The position numbers were made by a program, and so were the translations under genes. Below are positions 12,050 through 22,478 of a stretch of DNA of 64,000 nucleotides, piece by piece. The stretch's first letter is position 1, and each line of letters opens with the position of its first letter. The notes under the pieces are model-generated. The model saw nothing but the letters and a program-made list of their open reading frames with translations. It was not told where the DNA came from and did not search any database. Source of the stretch: Adineta steineri (lineage: Eukaryota; Rotifera; Eurotatoria; Adinetida; Adinetidae); assembly GCA_905250115.1 (NCBI GenBank), contig CAJNOI010000054.1, positions 499,277 to 563,276 on the forward strand, written 5' to 3'.

Positions 12050-13900
12050 TTATCGTTCTGGATCACTCGTATCGGCAGTTAACATTTGATATAAAACTCG
12101 ATCAGCCATACAACCACGAATAAATTCTTCTTCTGTAATCACTCTAGAATACAAAAAGAAAAATATCCAACATTACACAAAACTCAATTGTTATATAGAA
12201 TTCTTACCCATTATTATCTTCATCCTATTAAGAATAAACAAAAAAAATGAAATAATAATTTTTTTCGATTAACAATCTTACCATAATTGCAAATATTTGT
12301 GCTGTTCGACTTTCCGGTGTATCATTAGGATCACGACCTGCAACGGCACCATTCGATGCATTTTTTACAACACCAGCACCGAGTAAATCATAAATTGACT
12401 ATATACAAAAGAAATACTATTTGTTTATTATTCAAAAACAAAATTTTCTTATACTTCAATAATTCTAAGCATTTCTTGTCGATCAACACTACCATTTGAA
12501 TCAATATCGTACATTTTAAAAGCCCATTTTAATTTCTTTTCAGGATTTCCTTTTGCTAAATAGTTTTGATATTCATTTAAATAAAAAATTCTAAAAATAT
12601 CAAATAATAATTTACCTGTTATATTAATTGCCATCAAAAATTCTCTAGAAATATAATTAAAAAAAAAATTAACATTTCAGATTAAATTTTGTTTTTATAA
12701 TTCTTACTTGAAATCAATTTTACCAGAATTATCTGCGTCAAATGTACGAAATATATGTGTACAAAATGCTTCAGCTTGTCCATTAGGAAAAAATTGACGA
12801 TAAACTTGTATAAATTTTTTCTTTGTTAATTCACCAGTGGGACAATCGAGCTAAAAATATCAAAAATAATGTTCTTTTGCTTCGCTAAGTTTTAAATATA
12901 TAAATAACAGATCAACGTAAGAATCATATTTTGATTTCAATCAAAGTAATTATTTCTTGACTCTGTCAAAAGATATATTAGATCTTCTTTTTATAAAACA
13001 TGACATTTGTTTCTTTATTAGTTTCCTATTTCATACGCTACAGTCTACACTTCTTAAAAACTGAAAAAATGTTCTTGGAAGTTTATTATAATATTAATAA
13101 ATTTCTTTAAACTGTAATTATCGCAAAAAAAAAAATAATAGAGTAAACATACAATATCCTATGTATCTTTTTTTCCAAAATTCAAAAAAGATTAATAGTA
13201 TTTAACGAGTATTATGAAATCAATCATCTATGTATTTCGATAAACTAGTATTATAACGAGTAATACTAAGTGTATTGATCCGGAAAAAAACATGATTGTA
13301 AATTTCAATATATATCAATTGTTATTTTTCGACGGTGCTTCCTTCTTACATATTTACACACACCGTCAGTTAACAACTTGATTTATGAACGAGAAATCTT
13401 AGGGAAAGCAAAAAAAGAAAATAGCTATTCAAATCAATACTAATATTTGTTTTTATTGAACGATTTGAAATTCATATTTTTCTTTTATTGGTTGTTAAAT
13501 CTAAAAGATATTTAGTTAATCAATGACAAAAAAGAAAGAATTCTATCAGAATACAATAAACTGATAAAGTCAATTGCATTGCGTGTCCTGTCATTAGAAG
13601 AAAGAAAAAAAATGCGGCTTCTAAAGAGTAGAACACACGAGTAGTTTTAACAAAAGCCAGCTGTCATTTTCACCTCCTCCAGGAAAAGTAATTTTATAGT
13701 GTTGATGAACCATATGATTATTTTTTTGTTCATAGACGAAAGAATATTCTTTAACGTATTTAAAAAAAAAATTTTCATTTCATACTTACAATAAAACCTT
13801 CATACCATTCCGTTATTTGTTCTCTTGTAAATTCTGTATTTTCTTCAAGAAATGCTAGATCAGCTTTTGTTAATTTTTTTTTCGATGATGAACAACCCAT
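12050..13900 (-). CDS. Neuronal calcium sensor protein (recoverin/hippocalcin/NCS-1 family)
   Basis: Seven exons: 13790-13900, 12708-12850, 12616-12644, 12455-12549, 12282-12398, 12208-12224 and 12050-12143; 606 nt, 201 aa, in line with the family's usual 190-200 aa. The N-terminus MGCSSS fits an N-myristoylation signal with a possible palmitoylated Cys3. EF-hand 1 is the degenerate D-C-P-T-G type characteristic of the family and should not bind calcium. EF-hands 2-4 have intact loops starting DADNSG, DIDSNG and DEDNNG. Expected role: calcium-dependent membrane switch that regulates targets such as receptor kinases or channels. Family is clear, but NCS-1, hippocalcin or recoverin-like cannot be separated by eye. 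The 66-bp intron 12550-12615 is a multiple of three with no in-frame stop, so its retention would add 22 residues. Confidence 0.9.
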
Positions 13901-15423
13901 TATGTTTTGTTTGATTGATAATAGATAAAGAACATTATTTTAATTCAAAATATATAAATGATAAATAATTGTAATTGTTTTTTTTTTCTTTAACTTATAA
14001 TATTTCCTAGTTGTTTTATTTCGAAAACAAACTCAAACAAACTAATCGACAGTTTTCCCTTCTTATTCTCGGTTTATTAATGTATGTTATAATGATTTTC
14101 TCTCTTTTACTATTTTCTCTGTGGCGTAGTTTTTTTTTCAGAAATAGCGAAAAAAGAAAAAGAGAATAGGAGAGAAGAAAAAAATATATAGCCGAAACAA
14201 TATGGAGGTTGTAGCAAACGGATGAGTGAATTTTTCTCAATAACATTCATAATTCAATTGACAAATACATATATTACTCGTTGTCGTCATCATCATCATC
14301 ATCATCCCCGTTAAGTTTATATTGCGTTTTCTTTTTAATGATGGCACAAGCGAACGACAATTTAACAACGATCTACACTATGGAAATAAGACATATAACT
14401 TGATAGAATTATCAAAGTTCAGTAATATTCATATAAAAATAAAATTCTTTTTTGTCAAAATAGATTATTAGTAAAACTGATTCGTTTTTTTATCTAAATG
14501 AAATGAGACAGATGATATAATTCATTCTGACATATAAAACATCGGTTGATTTTAATAGTTAATAAAGCATTAATTAATTGTAGGAGAATTTGGGTGGTGA
14601 CACTCGACTTCTTTTTTTGTTGATGTATGAATGAATTATGGAACTATGTGTGATATATTGAGCATAAAATCCATAGTGGTTTTAATAATTATTCTTATAC
14701 TTATATCAGGCAATAAAATGAATTTTTCTTATTACTTAAGTATTTTTTTTTGACATGATGACGTGTGAAAACTTCATTATTAACTGTTGTCTTTTATTCT
14801 TATATAATTCTTATGTTCAGATGACATTTCTTTTGTAGATTTCGATATAATTAATAAAATATGAAGGAGAATTTTTGAGGTAATTTTATTATTAGTACGA
14901 CTAAAAAATAAGTTTAACAATCAAATAGATTTATCCTACTTTCAAAAAAAAAATGAAAACAGACTTAATATTCAGAATAATTCAAGTAAAACAAATATAA
15001 ATTTATTGCATTTTTTGTTTCATAAAATATGCACGAGTAAATTCTATGAAAAAGTTTTCGATATGCCAATTATTTCGATCTTCTGTTAATATATGAATAT
15101 TCGATAAAAAATAAAAGTCAAGCTGTTTCCTCATCATTATATACACATGTTGTTTTAAGTACCGTAAACATGATAAACAAAAAAATAGATATTTCAAATT
15201 TCATATACATATATATATGTAGAAAAGTTGTTTTTATTTAAATCAAGTATATCTTAATATAATCAGTCACTTGATTTAATTTTCTGTTTAGATAAGTATT
15301 ACATCAATCAACCGAAAAAAAAATAAGGTTTAATTATGCATATTATACGCGTTGTTCAAGATGAATAATTTTACAAAATCAATTGCATTAATATACTATT
15401 TCGAAATATGTCTATGTAAAACT
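13901..15423. other. Intergenic DNA with a short trinucleotide repeat
   Basis: Contains a (CAT)n tract at about 14286-14306 and otherwise AT-rich sequence. It should hold the promoter of the calcium sensor gene. No further gene was recognised. Confidence 0.5.
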
Positions 15424-16317
15424 TCATTGTTCATTATTAAAGATATATTGAGCCCAATTTGAATCAGATGGTAATTGTGGTTCATGCCATTTATATGAAA
15501 TAATATTATCCATGGATGAAATATGAGTAGTAGAATATTGATCCCATGCTTGTCGTATTGTAACTAAATCATTTAGATTTTGATGTGCTCGTAAAAAATA
15601 TTGAGCATAAGAATTTATTGATTCATAAAATGATTGATTATGATTATTAAATAGATAATTATATAAATCAATATGAGAACAATGAGATTTATTTTCCATT
15701 TCTACTTGATATTCAAGTAATTTCGAAGTACATAAATTATGAATTTCTGTTAATTCATTTATAGTATTACTATTAATATCATCGTTTTGTTGTTGACGAA
15801 TAGTTTTTAATTGTTTTAATTTTTCAATTGTTTGAATAAGTGAATTAATATCTTTAATTTTTTCATTTACAGATTTGTCATTATTTACTTCACATTCAAT
15901 ACTATTCTGTTTAATATCAATAAATTTCTCTTGTTTTTGTCGTTGAAGACGTCTACGTTTAGATTTTCTTTGCTGAATTTTCTTTTTCATATTCTTAATT
16001 CTATTCTCATCATAGATAAAATTATTTGATTGTTCAATTTTAGTTTTAAGTTCAAATAAAATTTCATGATTCGAATTATTCAACGCATGTTCATATTGTT
16101 GAAGAAGTTGTGCATGATAAATTAATTTTTGACGATAATCAGACAAAGTCATTTGATTTGATGATGACAATAGTTTATTTTGTTTTTTTCTTTCAATCCA
16201 GTTATTTAACCATTGTTGATCAAGTTTATTCTGTTCAAATGTTTTCAAACCTTCATTTATCAATAATTCACGAGATGGTGGAGGATAATTTGTAAAAAAT
16301 GAATGAAAATTTTGCAT
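15424..16317 (-). CDS. PDCD7: PDCD7-like U11/U12 snRNP 59K subunit
   Basis: A single-exon frame of 297 aa from the ATG at 16317. An in-frame ATG at 16350 would add 11 residues, but an acceptor-like TTATAG lies just before the preferred start. The middle (about aa 110-200) is a highly charged Lys/Arg/Gln coiled coil. The C-terminus has the pattern AWDQY, then a W-x-x-P-x-x-P-S-x-S-x-W-A-x-Y block, which matches the end of PDCD7, a protein of the U11/U12 di-snRNP of the minor spliceosome. Vertebrate PDCD7 is longer because of a proline-rich N-terminus, which is nearly absent here. Identification rests mainly on the C-terminal block. Confidence 0.6.
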   Translation of the reverse strand: MQNFHSFFTNYPPPSRELLINEGLKTFEQNKLDQQWLNNWIERKKQNKLLSSSNQMTLSDYRQKLIYHAQLLQQYEHALNNSNHEILFELKTKIEQSNNFIYDENRIKNMKKKIQQRKSKRRRLQRQKQEKFIDIKQNSIECEVNNDKSVNEKIKDINSLIQTIEKLKQLKTIRQQQNDDINSNTINELTEIHNLCTSKLLEYQVEMENKSHCSHIDLYNYLFNNHNQSFYESINSYAQYFLRAHQNLNDLVTIRQAWDQYSTTHISSMDNIISYKWHEPQLPSDSNWAQYIFNNEQ

Positions 16318-16701
16318 TTTATAATCTATAACAAATGATTTCCTATACACATAGATTACATCAACACTTAATTATATCTACCTGTCATATGTCACATTGT
16401 CATAGTTATATTTTTTCATGAGAAAGCCTCGATTTTTAGTTCATTAATTCATTTATTGAGAAGAATAGATAAAACATAACAACAAAAACAGATGATTGAT
16501 TCACATAACAGAGAAAAATAAGAGATTGTAGATTACATATTGTTTCTCAAAATTCACATTGAACAATTTATAAAAAAAAGAATGCTTTTTAATTATAAGC
16601 ATACATAGATAGATGTCATATTCCTTTCGTTTTTTAAATATTAATTCTAAATCATTTCATATATATGATTCCCATAAATAAATAAATAAATTTGATTTTA
16701 T

Positions 16702-19700
16702 TCATGATTCATTCAAAAATTTTCTTGAGTCCGATAAAGGTGATTCTGGTGTACAAGGTTGAAAACTACCATTTCCATTTATACTAGTCGGTGTATCATC
16801 TGTATCCGATGAATATCCAATGAAATCTGTTCCAAAATATCGATCACCAAAATTCCCTAAACCAGGACATATAAAACCCGTATCATGATCAAGTTGAGTA
16901 TCGCATGCTGTTGTAACTATTTTTACTTTTGGAAAAGCATATGCAATTGTATGAACTCCTAATAATGAAAATCAATGAATAAAATTTATTAATATTGTTA
17001 GTAGTGAACAAAAGTCCTGAACATAGATGATTTCAGTTATGATAGGTGCTAGAAGGTTGAAAATCTGTGTAGACATAATTCTATTTTGATTACTTAAGTA
17101 TCAACAGAATTATAGTAGACAGGACTTCTTCTGCAAAATCGGATTTAATAACACTATATTTAGAAAATTCGATGGTGACTTATACTTAGTGGCAGAATAA
17201 TCCACAATTTGCCACTGGACTTTACCTGAAAAGAAACATAGTTTACGCAATATGATGAGTGCTATATATATCATAATTCTCTATGTCCTTAAGCACTCAA
17301 GGTAGAATTCTGTCTCTGATCTGCATTCTATAATGACTGCGATCGGGATTTTTGTTCACTACTGTATAATTCAAACCTTGTTTTGACACTAATAATGAAA
17401 GAAGTGCAATTTTTTCTTGTGGAACATTGTGATCTAATAAAACTCGTATAGCCATTAATGCTGCCGCTCCAGTCGCTAAAATTAAAAACATATTTGCTTT
17501 TGAAATCATAATAAGAGATTTCTATTACCAATAGTAGCATCAAGAATTAATACATAAGTATTAGCAATATCACGAGGTAATCGAAGATAATGAAGCTAAA
17601 TTATTTAAAAATAGAATCAGACAAAGAAAAAATTCAATTTGAAATTTTACTTCTGGTTCACCAGTTTGTTGATTTGTTTGTATTAAAATTTTACCAATTT
17701 TAGCATCTTTATATACTTCAGTTAATGCAGGTTCTAGACATTCACCAGCTCGAACAATAGATACACCACAAACCTATAGATATTAAAATTATCTTCTTAC
17801 AAATATATTTTATATTTACATCTGAATACACATGTTTTTTTCCATGATATATAAGACCTTGTGGTGTTTCAACAGTGACATTCTATATTTTATAAATAAG
17901 GAAAATTTGTTTGTATATATAGAGAGAGAAATTACTTCAAATGGTAGTAGAGATAAAGCATATTCAAATAATATTCGCATAAGACGTTTCGAATAAAAAA
18001 TAAATTCATCACGATCAGTATCTTTATTTCTTTAATAGAGACAAAAAAATCTAGAAAATTTCTTTGATAATTATTTATATAAATTACCTTATAATTGTAT
18101 GAAGATATTTAACTTGCGCTGTCTGTTCAATAATATAAAATGTACTAGGCATTGGTAAATCACACATAATGTCAGAACGATGTACAAGTTCATTTCGAAC
18201 TTTTACACCACGCTAAAAATAAAGAAAAAATTAAAAAGAAATATTTAAAATTATTTCCTTTTTGTTTTACATTATGCAGTTCTCGATTGACATGATTTGC
18301 AATTAAATCAATAGCGATTTGATTTTCACCACCTAGAAATATAAGACTAAGTTAATAATATAAACGATGGGAAAAAAAGCATCTTGCGTAGTTAATATGA
18401 TTATTAGATGTCGATAGGAGCAGTTTTATTGAGACTACTAAGAGTACAGTGATACCTTACTTGTCTTGGTAGAATAGAAATGACGCTAATCCTTGCGTCA
18501 AGCACTATGTAATGGAAATCTAGATAATAATAGTTATATGCAGTGTAGTTTGCATAATGAATTATATTTCTGTTGATTTTATATTATTAATTTCAGTCTC
18601 AGACGAAGAAAAGAAGAGGCTGAATGTTCAATTTTCATTACCTCTTGGAACAATCAGATCCGCATAAGCCATCGTCGGTGCAATATAATGATCATAAGAA
18701 GGTTTAACAAAACGTGTATATTGTCGTATAATACCTTCAACTTCTCGTCCACGTTCACTTATATCTCTTTCAAGTCGACGTGCAAGACGAATATCAGCAT
18801 CTGTATCAACAAATACTTTCATATCAAGAAGCTTTTGTTAATAGAAAATATACAAATAAATTATTTTAAGAAAAAGCCAAAATCTGTAACTTACTTTAAG
18901 AATATCTTTACTAACAAATGACATAATTCCTTCAAAAATAACAACATTAGCACCATAGAGAATTTTCTAGAAAAAAAAAATTCAAAAAATAAATATTTAT
19001 TTACTTTAATTTTTACTGTATATGTTTCACGAGAATGTGTAGTAAAATTATATAATGGAATTTCAACCTAAACTAAAATATATTAAATATTTATGAATTT
19101 TTTCGAAATTATTCTACTTGTTTGCCCATTTTAAGATTTCGTAATGTTTCAAGAAGTAATTCAAAATCAAATGCATCTGGATGATCAAAATTATAATTAG
19201 TTGCTTTTGCTTGTTCATGTTGTTGAGCAGTTAAAACCTTTATTTGAAAGAAATTTCTTCGTTTTTTGTTTTCTTTTGGTTATAAAAAATGTTTACTTTA
19301 TAAAATGAATCCATACTTAATAGAGTTACCCAAGGTACATTTAATTTTTCTACAATATTTTCTGCAACTGTAGTTTTTCCACTTGAACTTCCACCACAAA
19401 TACCAATAACAAATGCTTCTTTTATTTCACCAGATGCATCATACCATGCTGGACGACCTAAATACTTGAAGTTTTATTTTTTAGACATTGAAATCAAATA
19501 AAATATACCGGCGGTATAAATTGGATTTCGACCACAAAATGATATACGTTCATCAATTGAACGACTTGTTGTACGCAAACGGCGTGGACGTACTTTCGTT
19601 GGTGATGATATTTCATTGACATTCTTTGAACTAAAAGTTACTCGACGTTTAGATGTTACTGATGATTGACGCTCAGGTATTTTTGGATGTTTTTCACCAT

Positions 19701-19714
19701 CATTATCTGAATCA
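16702..19714 (-). CDS. UCKL1: Uridine-cytidine kinase-like 1 (kinase plus UPRT-like domain), 5' exon unresolved
   Basis: Fourteen coding exons: 19509-19714, 19297-19457, 19118-19237, 19017-19067, 18895-18966, 18642-18831, 18271-18332, 18088-18212, 17936-18029, 17820-17882, 17651-17773, 17529-17595, 17377-17475 and 16702-16958. Reading phase is kept throughout. The kinase half has the P-loop [32 protein letters not shown] and RDISERGR; the second half is UPRT-like with GEPELHYLRLP, ATGAAA and [11 protein letters not shown]. Expected role is pyrimidine salvage (uridine/cytidine phosphorylation); whether the UPRT half is active is uncertain, as in other animals. The first coding exon is not certain: a 17-nt exon near 19776-19792 would join in phase. 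The donor at 17376 is GTTTGA, a weak form. Confidence 0.9.
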
Positions 19715-20378
19715 CTAAAAGGTCAAAAATTTAGTTGAGTAGTATAATACATTGATAAATAAAAATACTCATGTTCGAATCTATGCTGTAGGATATTTTT
19801 ATCAATTCTGTAATACTCATCAATTTATTACAGATCAACTCCGAACAGCAAGAAAATATAGAGAACCAATATTTTAGGCGGATGTTATTCTATATAATAT
19901 CCGATTAGTCTGTCGGTTACAAACCAAATTTAATTATTTTTCTTATTTCATTACTATCATTTTATTTCATATAAATCATCTTATTTTCATATATACAGAA
20001 AAAATAGAAATTTTCATTCACCAATATTAAGCAAGTTAGAAATATGCAATAATTATTAGTATAATCATATTTGAAAATCATCATTATATAAAATAATATA
20101 ATGTGAACAACAAACAAAAAATAATACAATGAACAACGTACCTGTTCGACGTACCTGAATGTTGTCGATAGGTATTCATTTGTGAATAAACTATCTACGA
20201 TTAAAATAAATCTAACTAACACATAGATGTGTGTATTAGTTGAAATAGAAATGTATGCGCAAATTTTTATTTCTCTTGTTAGCATTAACACATGCATAGA
20301 AAACAAAACAATGATGTTATTTATAAAAAAAAACAAAAATGACGTTGTTTTCTTTTTAGTGTCGTCAACTTTTATTGT
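19715..20378. other. Spacer between UCKL1 5' end and RPL10A 3' end
   Basis: Should contain the missing 5' exon and promoter of UCKL1 and the 3' UTR of RPL10A (AATAAA-like sequence just after its stop). A long minus-strand frame here has no recognisable protein and AT-rich composition, and is not called. Confidence 0.5.
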
Positions 20379-21148
20379 TTAATAGAGCCGTTGTGGTTTA
20401 CCCATGGATGATTTAACATAAAGTGCTCTTACATTTTGCCAATTCTTTTTAAGTAATGAAACAAGAAAATTAACTGATAAATTAACATTAGCAGCTAATT
20501 CTTCAACAGTCATGTTTACATTTCCAACGGCAACAGCTAAACAGATGGTTTTTTTAGCTTGAAATTTAATTGTCGATTTAATTTCTTCAACTTTTTGTGT
20601 TAATGAATCACTGTGTGTAATGGCTGTTGGAAATTTACCAGCTTTATTTAAACCGGGTCCTTAAAATACGAATAAAATTATTTCTTTTTTATTATGATTA
20701 AAATTAATAAATTTTACCAAGAATACGTGGAATTTGTCGAATAACAACATCCGATGCAAGAAATGCATCATATTGATGAGAAAGTTTTCGTACAAGTTTT
20801 TTGTCCTTATTTAATTTTTTTAAATCATCAACAGTCATTGCTGGAATACCAGCAGCACGTGCTTCATCACAATGACGTTCATCACCCAAAACACAGACGG
20901 TAAATTTTGGTTTAGGAATATAACGAAGACGAACAGTACCACTGAAACGTTTATCACGTGATGGATCGAAATTTTTTAAAACAACTTGTAATTCAACTGT
21001 TTCAACAAATTTACGTTTTTTTGTTTCGTTAGAATAAGTTAAAACATTTTGTGTTGTTTCATACAACATTTCCTACATAGAAGAAAATTTATAAGAAAAA
21101 ATTTAGATTTTTTTGTATGAGACATACTCGAGTAACTTTTGACGACAT
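20379..21148 (-). CDS. RPL10A: 60S ribosomal protein L10a (uL1)
   Basis: Three exons, 21128-21148, 20718-21072 and 20379-20659; 657 nt, 218 aa, about the usual eukaryotic length of 217. The first exon codes only MSSKVTR. Family blocks seen in order include [61 protein letters not shown] and the C-terminal [10 protein letters not shown]. The protein is part of the L1 stalk of the large ribosomal subunit and helps release deacylated tRNA from the E site. Start choice follows the conserved MSSKV N-terminus. Confidence 0.96.
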
Positions 21149-22478
21149 GATTATGTGACAAGAGGTTTAATTCAATCTAAAAAACAGATTTTAAAATTTT
21201 TTATTAGATTTATATTCTATAGAGATAAACAAGTAGTAATAGTTATCGTTATCGATTGGTGATCCATTAAATACCAGAATGAGATTTTTGGCAAATGTCT
21301 TTTATTATATTTATATTTTAGAGAAAAACAATATTGATAACTAATACTTTCCCAATTTTATGATGTTGTTTTCATGTTATATATGCTTATCGAACTAAGC
21401 TATGTATGCATTGATGAAAAAAACAAACGTTTGAATTAACCAATCAGATTAAAGAGAATGAGTTTCCTGTTGAAATAATCATTTATTACGAAATTCTCTC
21501 GTATTTTGTAATACCTGTTACTCATTGATAATATAAATAGACTTTCGAAAATGTTATCATGATAACTTATCTAAACAAACAACGTGTATAGAACAATTTA
21601 AAACAATTATTATACCATATGAAATCTGTATTACTAAGGAACTACTTCCATTCTTCATTTCTAGCTCATATTATTCATCTCATTCATTTATTTTATGTTA
21701 ATAGGTTACATTAACTAATGTTTTCTAAAACAAATCATCATTTATTTTAATAAATGGTTCACACCATTCAAAACTACTGATGGGTGTAGGTATATCATAC
21801 TCATCCACATCTATGCCAGCAGCTAGTACTTTTCAACTCATGTTTTCATAACAAAATATGATAAACGATTATGTTCTGTTGACAATTGTCATCATGTAAT
21901 CGTAAGAATACTTAGGTATCAAGAAACTTTACATAGGAATTAAAAGATAGAAACTCGATATTTTAGCTATCTCATCTATTTGTAGATTGAGATGTATTTC
22001 AGTTGTGTTAAATAATTATTTCAAATAAAAATAGATCAAACGTATCAATTGTAAAAAACCAACCAAGACATAGTTAGATATTCTTCAATATTTGTTGCTG
22101 TAAATTCTTAGTCAAAAGTTTGTGAGAGAAAATCTTTGTTAGTTCATCATGCTAGTACATGAAACACTACTAGAAGCTTCATGACTGATATGCGTTTGAT
22201 AGTGTATATCTTTGTCAAACTAAAATACCAGACTCTTTATCGAAAGTACTGAATATTTATTTGATACAGAAAATACATTGGCTTTATGCCGATCAAGTCA
22301 AGGGTTAGAGTCATAGAATGTCATCTGTTGACGTTAACAGTAAATAAATCCTTCTTCATTTACACCCATCCTCAAGACAGTTAAAGCATATTGTCATTTT
22401 TTAAGTCATATGTATAATTCTGCACCAACATCAGCACACCGATCAGATAAAGCAAAGGTTAAAATGTTTATTATTAGA
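21149..22478. other. Intergenic DNA, no gene seen
   Basis: AT-rich stretch of about 1.3 kb between RPL10A and the two-unit membrane gene. No exon, RNA gene or repeat was recognised. Confidence 0.5.

Noticed and set aside
19962-20336. 124-residue minus-strand frame
   Set aside because: Aromatic and Ile-rich translation of AT-rich DNA with no family resemblance, in the spacer upstream of UCKL1.
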